Assembly: GCA_012862575.1 (NCBI GenBank)
Contig: BLSF01000043.1
Coordinates: 124,001 to 188,000 of the forward strand
DNA length: 64,000 nt
Direction of reading: 5' to 3'
From: Parietichytrium sp. I65-24A
Taxonomy: Eukaryota; Sar; Bigyra; Thraustochytrida; Thraustochytriidae
The notes below the pieces were generated by a model. It was not told the DNA's origin and made no database searches. It was given only the letters and a program-made list of their open reading frames with translations. This document shows positions 22,121 through 32,284 of the stretch, piece after piece; positions within the stretch are counted from its first letter, which is position 1, and each line of letters begins with the position of its first letter. Both the position numbers and the translations under genes were made by a program.

Positions 22121-22166
22121 TCTTCCTTCCTTCCTTCCTTTCTTTCTTTCTTTCTTTCTTTCTTCA
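22121..22166. repeat. TTCC/TTTC tetranucleotide repeat in Rpn3 leader
   Basis: TTCC copies followed by TTTC copies sit immediately upstream of the Rpn3 start codon. On the transcribed strand this is a GAAA/GGAA purine tract, so it would form a purine-rich 5' leader. Confidence 0.9.
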
Positions 22167-22991
22167 GTCCTTCAAATCCCTTCCTTCTGCAAAGCTCGGA
22201 CGCCAAGAGGACCGGTTCTCCGACAGCTCCTGCGCTCCTGCGTCCCGGTTCTCCACTGGGTTCTCCGCTCCACTTGCGCGCGGTGGTCTCCTCCCTGTCT
22301 GCTCTGTCTCTCCAGCGCCCGTCCCCTTCACTGTCTCTCTCTCTCTCTCTCGCTGCTGGGCGGTTGCTTCGGTATCCAGTGCTAGCGTTTGGGGTAGGAG
22401 GGGGTAGGCAGCCGAAAGAGGTTCGCAGGGCTTCCTTCGGCGATCTAGTTGTAGGGGGGGATTTAGGGGATTTGACCAGAACCGGCCACGCCTATATAGA
22501 GAAATATATAATTCGAGTATCCGAGTATTGGATTAGTCCAAAATATAGTATCTCTAGCCGGGCGTAGATGAGTCCTTGCGACCTGAAATAGGCACTAAGA
22601 CGCAGCTACCCAGATAGCCTATGTAGGAGGAGTTCAAAAGAACTGTGTCGGAGTTCCTTCATGATTGAAACGTGGGCGTGACAGGAAAAAGAAACCCCTT
22701 TAGGTAACGAAGAGTTTGTAGCAAGATGTGAAATTCCCTTTTATGATTACGCATGGCAAACCTCACACTGATGTTGAGTCAACGAAATGTTTACTTGCTT
22801 GTTCACATTGTTCAAATGTCTTTAGGTGTCTTCAGCTTTTGAAGTCTCCAACTACCGGTCCCGGTACTCAGTACTACTACTTGTCATTTTGGCAATCTCT
22901 AAGTATCTCCAAGTCAAAACTATTTCAGGTCAGGTTTACATGTGGGACTTGCGTTTGGGGGAAACTCCAAGGTGTGGGAAAGCACAGTGAG
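22167..22991. other. Divergent intergenic region between Rpn3 and the 126-residue gene
   Basis: It contains a CT dinucleotide run (about 22329-22352), a TATA-like AT-rich patch (22493-22513) and a GTACTCAGTAC palindrome at 22864. No gene is supported. Confidence 0.45.
22864..22874. promoter_or_regulatory. GTACTCAGTAC palindromic element
   Basis: A member of the dispersed GTACTNAGTAC family seen repeatedly in 5' intergenic spaces. This copy lies 128 bases before the ATG at 22992. A regulatory role is inferred only from its recurrence. Confidence 0.35.
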
Positions 22992-23372
22992 ATGGCGTCC
23001 GTGGACTTTCACGCGTCGCTGGTGCAAGGGATCTTGCAAAGAAAGAAGCAAGCCACGACGAGGTGGAACCCTCCAGAGAATGTGCCAGTGATGCCGTTCA
23101 AGGCGGTGGCGACCTGCGAGGGAAATGTGTTCGCGAATCTGGTTGTCACCAGGAGCGCGACGATGACCGTGCAGGAGGCAAGGGGCAGCGCGGAACTCGC
23201 GGCAATTGAAAATCTGCAGTCCGGAGACGAGCTTGTGGAGCTGTTGAAGAAGTTTTACCCGGAAATGCCGGAGGATGCGGTTCTGCATGTCTTCTACTTT
23301 GAACTGGAGTCAGCGGTCGATGAGCCTTTCCCGGCTAGCGAGCTCAAAGAGCCTCTTTCGTGCTGCATATGA
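22992..23372 (+). CDS. Small unknown protein with C-terminal di-cysteine
   Basis: I chose the ATG at 22992 (MASVDFHASLVQGIL), giving 126 residues. The frame is open upstream but that part is not protein-like. The chain looks like a compact alpha/beta fold: FKAVATCEGNVFANLVV reads as beta strands, and ARGSAELAAIENLQ and DELVELLKKFYPEMP read as helices. It ends LSCCI. A C-terminal CCX is used by some Rab-type geranylgeranylated proteins, but no GTPase motif is present here, so lipidation is speculative. I do not recognise the family. The stop is TGA, and reading through it gives nothing conserved-looking. Confidence 0.6.
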   Translation: MASVDFHASLVQGILQRKKQATTRWNPPENVPVMPFKAVATCEGNVFANLVVTRSATMTVQEARGSAELAAIENLQSGDELVELLKKFYPEMPEDAVLHVFYFELESAVDEPFPASELKEPLSCCI

Positions 23373-23579
23373 CTCCAGCCCCTGGCGAGTCTACAATTTC
23401 CTTGCATTTTGGCATTTTTAAAGGATGTGGTTCAGACGTAATATGATGAACTAGCTGCTTCTGTCGTTCTACAATTCTATTTCTACATTATACCTTCTTT
23501 GTTCCATCTATTCTACATTTATCTCTGTCATTTATGGCTTTCGGAGTCTGCATTCGGTTCTTTTTTCGGGGCCGCGTCG

Positions 23580-24302
23580 TTAAAAGTGCTCCCTCTCTCC
23601 GAAAAACGAGTCCTGCTGAAAGCTAATAGTGCTCAAAAACGGCGAGGCAAGCTCCGTGGCCTCCATTAGGCTCCTGTCTTGCTGCCGTAATATCTCTGCG
23701 TGGGCTAACGCTTGGAGTGATTCATTCTCTCTTCTCCTTCGACGCAGGACCTTCTTGAGGCCCTTCGTTTTCGAGGAGTCCTTCGGTTTCAATACAGGAA
23801 GAATTGTGCTATTTCTTTGCATCCCATGTTCGCCTTTCAGTTGACCGAGTGCATTGTGAGACCGAACTTGCTCCACGAAAGCGCGTTCTTGCTGCTCATT
23901 CATGGCATTCCACATTTCGCGAATGTGGTTGGTCGGGCGCCGCCTTTGGCTCTTCCGCATCGATCGCTGCTGCTCCTGCCACGCTTTGTGCTTGTCTACG
24001 TAATTTACATCCAGGTTTGGCAGGCTCTGTATGACATGCTGGCGCTCCAAGCATCTGCGCATGCTCGCTGGGATGTGGTCATCGATCGACTCTGGCTGCT
24101 TCTCCCTCTCTGAGTTCCAATCCTTGCCACGAACACCCCATCCTTTTTGCGAGCCCTGCGAGCTCTCTTCCGTGCGATGGGATTTTCGAGGCCTTTTCCC
24201 TCTATGAAGATGTCGAGCTTGTTTACTGTCACTCAACGCCGGCAACGTGGTCCGCATGCGGTGGCCGCCGTCTGGATGGCGAAAGAATTCGCGGCCCCCC
24301 AT
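23580..24302 (-). CDS. Basic, charged protein of unknown function
   Basis: This 240-residue protein in one frame is rich in Arg, Lys, Gln and Ser. Clusters of basic residues (KKVLRRRRREN near 185, RKSQRRRP near 120) could be nuclear-localisation or RNA/DNA-contact segments. A helical middle (MWNAMNEQQERAFVEQVR) is present. I see no known domain, membrane segment or catalytic motif. It converges closely (about 200 bases) with the gene ending at 23372. That compact spacing is typical here and mildly supports reality. Confidence 0.5.
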   Translation of the reverse strand: MGGREFFRHPDGGHRMRTTLPALSDSKQARHLHRGKRPRKSHRTEESSQGSQKGWGVRGKDWNSEREKQPESIDDHIPASMRRCLERQHVIQSLPNLDVNYVDKHKAWQEQQRSMRKSQRRRPTNHIREMWNAMNEQQERAFVEQVRSHNALGQLKGEHGMQRNSTILPVLKPKDSSKTKGLKKVLRRRRRENESLQALAHAEILRQQDRSLMEATELASPFLSTISFQQDSFFGEREHF

Positions 24303-25796
24303 GGGCTCATGACCTTGCTGCGCGTGGCACGTGGCTTCCGAAGCTTCCGAAGCTAACTTTGGCAGGTGAGTTGCGACACGGCCAACACCACACCTTATGC
24401 AGGAATCCTATAGAAAGAGAGTGCGGACACTTGGTTGTGCATGCATGGAATTGTGGTCAAAGACGATGCAGGTCTCTATTTCCCTCTCCTTCTCCACATG
24501 CAAGCCTACGCAATATTGAGTCTCTCATTGTGGACATCCATTTCCTTAAGCAATTCCCGCCACCCTTCTTGAAGCCTTACCACGATGAGGCGGGGATTCG
24601 CCAAGAGGTTTCTGATCCGCAACATCATCTTACAAGCCCTACAAAACCAAACAAACAATTCTCGCAATCCATCGACCCATTCATCCAATGTGACTTTGGA
24701 AAAGAGTTTACAGTTGTCATTCACAGCCAAGTAAGAAGTTTCACAAGATCTGCATTATGGAACAAAATCACTTCTATTTGTTCCCTGAACGGATCAATTC
24801 CTCAGTCTCGGTACTAACACTACCCTATTCCAGTTTGTTCAGCCCCTATATAGTGATATCTATAGTCATGGTGGAATGAAACTGTCAGATCGAAGTGGGA
24901 CAAAGGAGAGGCTCTGAGTACTAGTGCCACTAAGGCGTAGATGTAGTGAATGAGAATGAATGCATGTTCTGACTGTGAATTCTGAACTTTTATTCACCAG
25001 AAATCAGAACATGAGAGGTGGGAATTCAACGTTCTGCATGGGGTAGCATGGGCTCTCGATACAATTTTCTTGATGTCGCAGCGCAACGCGACACGAATCC
25101 ATACATCTATCGACAGGAGATCGTCAGTGCCATGTCATTCGTGCTACTGCGCAATCGAGTGCGCCCTGCCTGTGTCCAGGTTCTGCTTACAAGTGCAATA
25201 CTTGGAACGGTCCAGGCGCCACGGGCAAGGCACAGGGGTGGCATTGTTCGATTTCCAATGATGAGTTGAATTGAATAAAAAGGCAGCCTCTCGCCACTCT
25301 CGCCGGTGCAGCTTTGTAGTTTTAGAATGTTTTAGGCGTGTTTCACTCAATGAACATTCGATGTGCTCTCACCTACACCTATAACGGTGACCAGGCAGGA
25401 GGGGAGGGATGAGCTTGCAGTTACCATTGGAGTCCGCGAGGGAAACCGTCTGAGTAAGGTCGGTAGTAGCGGCCACAGAGTGTCTCAGAGTGGAACAGAG
25501 CAACAATCCACCAATCTATTCGTCGCCCATCGCATCGCGGCAATCAAGTTGTTCGCCGCCGTCTTCTGTTGTGTTCGTGGCTGAGTGCGGTATTGGACAA
25601 GAAAGGCTGACGTAGATTTGAGTACCAGGGTGTTGTAATTTGCTCGCCTGTGCGAAGCCGTGGCGCTGCAAGAAAGCTGGCGATCTCCAATTTGCCAGGC
25701 AGGGAAGGTTCGAGCGGCCGGGCGCGGCAGGTGCTTCGAGCGCTGCTGTTTATTCCTGCAAGACTCGTTCGAATTTGTGTTGCAGTTGCTCGAAAG
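24303..25796. other. Intergenic, no supported gene
   Basis: About 1.5 kb lies between the divergent basic-protein gene and the PDZ gene. It contains short frames without domains and a TATA-like patch near 24845 (CTATATAG). I see no gene. Confidence 0.4.
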
Positions 25797-26484
25797 ATGG
25801 GGGCAGCGCTATACTGCTTCCACAAAGGCGACGGCCTTGAGTGCTTTGGCCGGGAGAAAAGCAGCGGCAAGGTGAAAGATGCCGTCGACTCGATATCTAT
25901 TGGCACACAGACGAGCTGGGAGACGCTCGGTGTTGGCACTCAAACCAAATGGGACGTCGAGAACCCCGTTCAGGTGGCTGGCGATGATGAAGGAGCTGTT
26001 GTAAGAGACATGCGGCGAATTTCCAAATCGTAAGTAATTGTCACTGTTTTGTAGATTGAGGGAGACCTATCGCTGACTTGCTGTTTAATTTTCCACACGT
26101 CACAGTTCATCCACAAGCACATCCTCTGAATACAAGCTGCTTGGGTATGGCCGTTATCGAATTGGGCTGGATATTACCAACGGGCTGGGCGTAAGCCTTG
26201 GTTGGACAAAGGATAAATCCATTGTGGTTGCTGGGTTCCTGGAACTCCAAAACGGCGAAGCCGGGCCTGCAGAGATCTCCGGCCTGATTGGAGTTGGGGA
26301 CCAGCTTTGTAAGGTGAATGAAGTCAACATTCTTGGCAAGTCACTTCCGGAAGTCTGCCAGCTGCTGCGCAGTACTGACGACAACATCGAGTTAGAATTT
26401 CAGAAAACAGGAGTAGAGCCTGTACAGGTCCACCCTTCGGAGCTAGCCCCTAAAATGTCCCACAGTTTGGCTGAGACAGCTTAG
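25797..26484 (+). CDS. Spliced PDZ-domain protein with two TQT motifs
   Basis: Two exons (25797-26029 and 26106-26484; 76-nt intron GTAAGT to CACAG) join in frame to give 203 residues. The start is the first ATG in the open frame. Residues 1-75 are unstructured-looking and hold two near-repeat motifs, SIGTQTSW and GVGTQTKW (about residues 34-53). TQT is the anchor of dynein light chain LC8 ligands. Exon 2 encodes a PDZ domain, about residues 95-185: the GLGVSLGW carboxylate-binding loop, then IVVAGFLELQNG, ISGLIGVGDQLCKVNEVNI and SLPEVCQLLRS. The N-terminus MGAALYC could be myristoylated and palmitoylated, but position 6 is Tyr rather than Ser/Thr, so this is weak. Likely a small scaffold that binds C-terminal peptides. 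Confidence 0.85.
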
Positions 26485-26835
26485 AGCAGAAGGGTGAGAT
26501 GAATGTACGTTCAACAGACTGATGTAAAGGCATTTGAAATGAAACCTGAGATAGAAGAAATTGAATGGTGGAGCGCATCGATCTTCGGACTCAATTCTGT
26601 GACCATCTCAAATATGGCGAAATATTAAGGAATTGCTGACCAGTGATCCTGCATCACCCAAAAATATAAAAACATATACACACACGCCGTCTTCCCCGAA
26701 AAATACATGTAGTTGTTTTGGACAAATTTTCTTTTATTGCACTGTTGGCAAGCACATTTCAATGGAGAAAAAAATAAAAGTACCAAGACGTCTCGATAGC
26801 AGTGTCTTGTCACTTTGCTGGTGGCGTGGTTGCTC
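26485..26835. other. Convergent intergenic spacer
   Basis: This 350-base AT-rich spacer lies between the ends of the PDZ gene (+) and the flavin monooxygenase gene (-). It probably holds both 3' untranslated regions. No gene is seen. Confidence 0.5.
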
Positions 26836-28645
26836 TCAAAGGTTGCTTGGCAAGGCACAAGTCAGACCGAGATTCTTCTCCGACAAGACAGTGTATGAGT
26901 CTTGAAGAGACGGCGCATTCTCTACCATCTGAAAATACTTGTATGTAGAGGCAGGCCACAGAGCAAAGATTTTGCCATCCGCATTTTGGTACCAGCTCTG
27001 GCATCCACCGTGTTTCCACACACGGTTGTCAAATTCCTTCCAGACCCACTGGTAGTACTCGTCGACAACTTCCTTCTTGATCTCAAAGGCAGAAATGTCG
27101 TTGTCGATAGCCTCTCCTAAAATCTTGGCAACGTAATCTGCTTGAGACTCGATCATCAGAATGATGCTGTTATGCCCAAGACCCGTGTTCGGCCCCTGTG
27201 TAGCAAAGAGTGTGCAGCTCTGTCAGTAACGCAGTTGCATGGCGACCACCCCTGTACCTATCTTTCAAACTCTCACAGCCGATGAACAAAAAACTTACCA
27301 AAAGAGTGAATGCATTTGGGTAGTCCGGGCAGCTCAGGCCAAGGTACGACTCTGTCGCCTCTTGCGCTGGCGAGAGACCCTGCATGCGTTTTCCGTTTCT
27401 TCCATTTACAGAACAGTCGTCCCCAATGGAGCCCACCTGGAATCCAGTGGCGTAAATAATGACGTCGCACTCCACCTTTTCGCCATTCGAGGCCACTACG
27501 TAGTCTTCTCCGACCTCCTGAAGACCGTGGGGAATGACGTGCACGTGGTCTTTTGACAAGGTCGGAAGATAATCGTCAGTTCTGCAGATTCGTTTACAGC
27601 CCACGCCGTACTTTGGAACAACCTTGTCGATGAGGTCTTTGTCATGGCCGAGTCGAGAGCACATTTCCGACTTGATCACCATCTGTGCAAGGCTCTGTCC
27701 GGACCCACCCTTGTCAAATACGCCGAGCGGCCAAAAGAACGACTCAAAAGAGAGGTATATTCCAAATCGATGAAGTTTCTCGGCGAGCGGGATGTTCTCG
27801 AACACCCACTTGTGTGCTCCGGAGTACTTGCCGCTGGGCAAAAGGGGATGTCTTCGAGAAGCGATCCAGTTTGGCGTTCTTTGCAGCACGTACAATTGGG
27901 ATGCCTCCTTTGCGACGTGCGGCACAAGCTGCACAGCACTTGCCGCGCTTCCAACCACGGCAACCCTTTTCCCCTTCAAGTCCAAGCCCTCTGTCCAAAG
28001 CGTTGAGTGACAACTTTGGCCTTTAAACTTGTCCAGACCGGGGACATTGGGGAAGCTGGGGTGGTGTAGGCCTCCGATGGCATTGATGAGGAATCGAGGG
28101 TGGTACTTTTCCCCCGAGGAAGTTTCCACATCCCAGCGAAGGGTCTTGTCGTTCCAGGTTGCCGTTTTTAGGCCGCAGTTCAGCTTGATGTGCTTGTCCA
28201 AGCCATATTTGAGCACAACTCCTTCGAGATACTTGCGAATCTCCTCTTGAGGCGCATACGGTTCGGACCAATCCATTTTGCGCTCGAAAGAGTACGAGTA
28301 CAGATGGGCGGGAATGTCGCAGGCGCAGCCAGGATAGCGATTTAAAAACCAGGTTCCACCATACCCTGCATTTTTCTCGAGGATGGTAAACTGAATCCCT
28401 GCTTGCTGAAGTTTGATACCCATGCAGATGCCCGAGATTCCGCAGCCGATGATGAGCACGTCCTCTGCACCTAGCTTGGAATAGCGCCTTTTTGCTTCAG
28501 AGTCCTTTATTGATTGAACGTGGCGAGAGTACATGTGGTTAGATGCGGCTCCAATAGCCGCGGCGAGCATGATGGACTTTGGGCTGAGGATGCCCGGCGT
28601 TGCGTCCATCTTTGGCGGGACTTGCTTCAAAGGAAAGCTTTTCAT
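26836..28645 (-). CDS. Flavin-dependent monooxygenase, Baeyer-Villiger / FMO type
   Basis: Two exons (28645-27299 and 27195-26836) are separated by a 103-nt intron (GTAAG to CACAG, phase 0) and encode 568 residues. The FAD Rossmann motif is GCGISG (67-72), followed by GGTWFLNRYPGCACDIP, typical of BVMO/FMO enzymes. The fingerprint FKGQSCHSTLWT (207-218) matches FxGxxxHxxxW, but with Thr where BVMOs have Pro or Asp. The NADPH motif is GSAASA (232-237), a degenerate GxGxxG/A. The later IIYATGFQ is the conserved ATG motif. The enzyme should use NADPH and O2 to oxygenate a ketone or soft nucleophile. The substrate cannot be told. The N-terminal 35 residues include a hydrophobic stretch that might target or anchor the protein. 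Confidence 0.93.
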
Positions 28646-29437
28646 CTGTCAATAGCACCTTCGGTTTGGGATTTGTCTCTTGGTTCGAGCGCAGACTCGG
28701 AAGAATTCAAGCTCGAAGCAGTATCTAAGGTTGAGCCCGTTGAAATGGTCGTCAAGTTTGCGCAAATGCAATGCCAGCGTTCTTTGGTATACGCAGCTCA
28801 AGGCTTGGCTCCCGCGAACACGGCAACACGGTCGACTAAGGTATCAGCCGCTGTCGTTTGCATGCGCGCTCCTTTGGCGCTGGCTGTGATAGAGAGTACG
28901 GATTTGAGGTCTGTTCATTGCATGCAATGTGAAGCGCCAGCTCGCACATTTTTTCGATCCCGCTCCGAGCTAGCGCAAGAGCTACTTGAGCGACTGAATA
29001 CGACTATTGCAGACACGTCCCAAGCTTCAAGTTCATTCTCACTGCACTGGCACTACGGCAATTCGAGTCTGTGAGAGCTCAGGGCGCTTCGTACTTTACG
29101 TACAGCGTGGAAGGCCCGTGGACTACCTCTTGTTTTGGTGTCGTGGGCTTTTGCACGCTTTTGCTCAATGAAACAATCGTTCTGCTCAGAAAGAGCTAAC
29201 AGCAAACTGCTTGTTCTCATTTCTCACAATCCATCTCAAAAAGTGATTCAAAATGCGTCGAACTTTTCCCGTGAAAAGGAAAGGATCGACTCGCTACGAC
29301 AACGATCGCTTGGCATCTAAGAGTTGCGTTTGTTTTCGCGATCTGTGCGACGATGTGTTGCATGTTTAGCGATGTGGAGAACAAAACAGAACGCGTAGTT
29401 GTTCAGCTCGCTAGCTACCAGATCTCGTACCCCAAGG

Positions 29438-29532
29438 TACTAGCGGTGTGGCTCAAACTCCACACACATCACAGTCCTCAGTACTAGTACCCCATTAACA
29501 TTGTGACTCAAACTCCACATACAACATCACAC
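29438..29532. repeat. Degenerate direct repeat
   Basis: Two related segments (about 29438-29474 and 29483-29532) share the words TACTAG, CTCAAACTCCACA and CATCACA with indels between them. It lies upstream of the coiled-coil/HTH gene. Confidence 0.6.
29478..29491. promoter_or_regulatory. CTCAGTACTAGTAC palindromic element
   Basis: A variant of the dispersed GTACT palindrome, 264 bases upstream of the ATG at 29755. It contains the perfect palindrome GTACTAGTAC. Confidence 0.3.
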
Positions 29533-29754
29533 AACACAGTCTTTCAAGGTATGTTGGCCGTCAGTAACATGTACAACATAAACTTACAGTCAACAAAGTC
29601 AAGATTTGAACAAAAACAACAACAAACATCCCTGTGACAGAGGAAAGGTAGCCGAATTTCGATCTTCACAGTGTCTTTGTGGCAGCTTGCGACTGTGAAC
29701 CGCGCTGGCGACCAGAGTTGTTCTGCAGCAAGGAAGGCACATAAGAGGGAGGAA

Positions 29755-31397
29755 ATGGAGGTGGAATCAAGCGCGGCGGCGGCGTTCTCGAAGAAGCTCT
29801 TTGAAGCTGTGCATGTACTGCTTGGTACGCGTTTCGTTTGGAAGATCGACGGCCCGGACTTTGACTCCGAAATCTCCATTGACAGGCTCTCGGACCAACG
29901 AGTGGTGCTGTACAAAGACTCGAAAGTGTTTCGGCGAATGCTTCTCTCTGAATTCGTTCAAGTTTATGCGTATTCGTGCTCGAAAGAACCTCGTAGCGGC
30001 TCTCTGCGGCGCCCAGATCTTCCTTTGAAGCGGTTTGCTTTAGAGCTAGGACGAATTGCTCGAAACTACAAGAAGCAAAAGGCCGAAGCAGAAGCCTCGA
30101 AGCAAAAGCAAGTGCGGCGAAAGTGCAGCTGGAGAAGAAGAAAGCCAAGAATGCGGCCCAGCTTGCTGCGCAAGGCGGACTGCAGGAAGGGAAAGATGCA
30201 GTCACAGAGTCCACGGAGAGGCAGTTCTCAAGCATGATGGAGCGCTACACAAAGGCTGAGGAAGAATTAGAGAGGATACGAAACCAAGGTGAAAATGTTT
30301 TTGAGTCTGTCACTGCAGTTGCGCAATTCTTTACAAAAGTGTTAAAAGTTGAAATCCCTGCCCGGACATTGCGCAGATGGGTAGATGCGGGAGTGGTGCA
30401 ACCCACAGGACGCCCAGTTGTCATGGACCCCCAAGCCGAGCGTAACCTAAGTGCTGCGGTGCTTGCTTGCGACGAGAGAGGGTTGGCCATGGGAACAGGG
30501 GAGATTCTTGATTCGACAAAGGCGATCCACACACCCTCCATGAACAGAGGGAACTCGCTGGAGTACCAACAGAGCGCGCACTTTCAAAGAGCCATTGTGG
30601 AGAGACCAAACCTGCTAGATGGTTGGGCATTGTTTACCAAAGATCTCACAGCAGATCCCATGCCGACGATGGTTGATGTGGAGGAGAGTCTCAAGAAGTA
30701 TCTAGACCAGAGTTTGGAAGATCACATAGCTGCTGAGAAGGCTCACAGCAAAGATGTCAAGATCTGCGCGAGGATGAAAAGAGACAAATTTGACATTTGG
30801 CTTGCAGAAAAGAACGAAGAGAACGATGCTAAGATTGCAGAAATGAACGCGGAGCTCGCCAAAAAGATTGCAGAAATGAACGCGGAGGCCGCCAAGAAGA
30901 TTGCAGAAATGAACGCGGAGCACGCCAAGAAGATGTTAATGGAGAGAAGGGAGCTGTACCGCGAGATCAATGAGCTCCTCGATGAGCCAACGAAGACTTT
31001 CAACAAGAGAAAATTGGAGAATGCGTGTTTACGAACCGCGTTGAGCGAGGTGCGCGAGATTATGAACACCCGCAGCCAAACAGAAGAAGAAGAAGAATTA
31101 AGGAGGACCCGAATTGCGGTCGCGGCGAGGCTGCTGTTCGATATCAAGACTGCCCCCCGCGACCAATTTGGAAACATCATTGAAAAGCAGCCCGTGGCTG
31201 TATCAAACCTTACTGAAATCGAAGGTTTCAACCTGCAACCTCTGCTGGATCAGATTTCCACGACTAGTGATCAGCATGAAGTCGAAAGGAGCAAAAAGAG
31301 GCGCAGACGCAACAGCAATTCAGCGGCCAGCGGAGCAATTCGGAGTACTGGGTCTCCCAGTCATGAATCCACCGGAAATGGTGGCACATTGGAGTAG
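29755..31397 (+). CDS. Coiled-coil protein with transposase-like helix-turn-helix, frame-disrupted
   Basis: The gene reads in one frame from ATG 29755 to about 30100, then must shift frame to continue to 31397. The first frame ends in KAEAEASK, and the second resumes with KASAAKVQLEKKK, so one base appears to be missing near 30100. With the shift, about 545 residues result. Residues near nt 30320-30510 (TLRRWVDAG, GRPVVMDPQAERNL, CDERGLAMGTGEI) resemble the helix-turn-helix and GRP linker of pogo/Tigger/CENP-B-type DNA-binding domains. No DDE catalytic domain follows. Instead there is a long charged helix with three tandem copies of KIAEMNAExAK (30826-30930) and a C-terminal basic cluster (KKRRRR), probably a nuclear signal. 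It may be a domesticated transposon-derived nuclear protein or a decaying one. Confidence 0.6.
30826..30936 (+). repeat. Three tandem copies of a 36-base coding repeat
   Basis: Within the coiled-coil gene, 36-base units encode KIAEMNAELAK, KIAEMNAEAAK and KIAEMNAEHAK. The copies are almost identical at DNA level, which suggests recent expansion. Confidence 0.9.
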
Positions 31398-32066
31398 AGT
31401 TTCGGAAAATCGCTTGAAGAAAGCACAAGAGAAGATTGATAGCTGATAGCACAGCAGGGAAGAAGAGTAAGCTCGAAAAACAGAAAGTCGCGCTCAACAA
31501 ACTCGTTTCGGACGTATTGCAGAAGTAAACAAGGGTCAGTGCGAGGAGAGCATTACAGGTATTTCCACTTCTCCATCCAGAGGAGAACAGTGGTGAATTC
31601 AAGCAAGCCCTGCAGCTCATGTTCAGCGAGTTCAAAGTAACCGCATTCGAGATAATCTTGCGCTTCCACAACGCCCACATGGCGTCGAGTTCTTCTGCTG
31701 ACAAAATATAGAATCGCACGAGATAGAAAACCCTAAAATTTTTACTGCCCAGTTATTCGAATCGAGTTTTTACTAATGATGGGATGTTACAGTACCTTGG
31801 GGTGAGGTATGTCACTGAGGTGGAAAATAGCAACGAAGAGGAAGACACCGATTCATTGGCATAGCAAGGGTTGCAACTGCTCACTATCATTCTTCCGCTG
31901 AACTGTTTACATTGGAAGAGTCGCCGGGCCGGGAAATTAATAAATACTTTGCCGCGACTCTAAATTACAGTTTCCGAGCTGTAAAATGTTTTTCCGTGCG
32001 AGCGAAAGTGCCACAAGACTAGATCACGATGGTGAGTGACCGAAGAAAATGGATTTTCATTCAAAG
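31398..32066. other. Convergent intergenic spacer
   Basis: It lies between the end of the coiled-coil/HTH gene and the SECIS candidate of the minus-strand gene. Overlapping minus-strand frames have no domain support. Confidence 0.45.
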
Positions 32067-32146
32067 ATACGCAAGCTAAAAGTTATCAGCGACTGCCGTG
32101 CTGGCAAGCTTTGGCACGGGCGCGTCATTTCAAACAAAGGCGGTAT
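32067..32146 (-). promoter_or_regulatory. Candidate SECIS element (selenocysteine insertion)
   Basis: On the minus strand, 140-220 bases past the stop at 32285, the sequence has the eukaryotic SECIS core. There is ATGA at 32128-32125, then 12 bases to an AAA (32112-32110) in the apical loop, and TGAT at 32088-32085 as the partner of the non-Watson-Crick quartet. The intervening stem pairs CCGTGC with GCACGG, then GCG with CGC, with small bulges. A lower helix is possible between ATACCGC and GCGTAT, with one bulge. The position in the 3' UTR of a frame carrying an in-frame TGA is what the mechanism requires. Confidence 0.7.
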
Positions 32147-32284
32147 GGCGCCGCCTTGCTCACAGAGCTGACATATCACATAATCACTCGTCATAATATA
32201 GCGGAACTTTTGAGCTCCACTTGCTCTTGAGAACGAAAGCAAGAGAGAGTGACGATTTGTCCTGTCCCACAGCAAGTGTTTAGT

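Larger units (their letters stand above)
28646..29754. other. Divergent intergenic region with a degenerate duplication
   Basis: It contains a degenerate direct repeat (29438-29532) and a GTACT palindrome inside it. Short plus-strand frames overlap the 5' end of the monooxygenase gene but lack domains. No extra gene is supported. Confidence 0.45.

Noticed and set aside
28514-29074. 186-codon plus-strand frame opposite the start of the flavin monooxygenase
   Set aside because: It overlaps a well-supported gene on the other strand and shows no domain.
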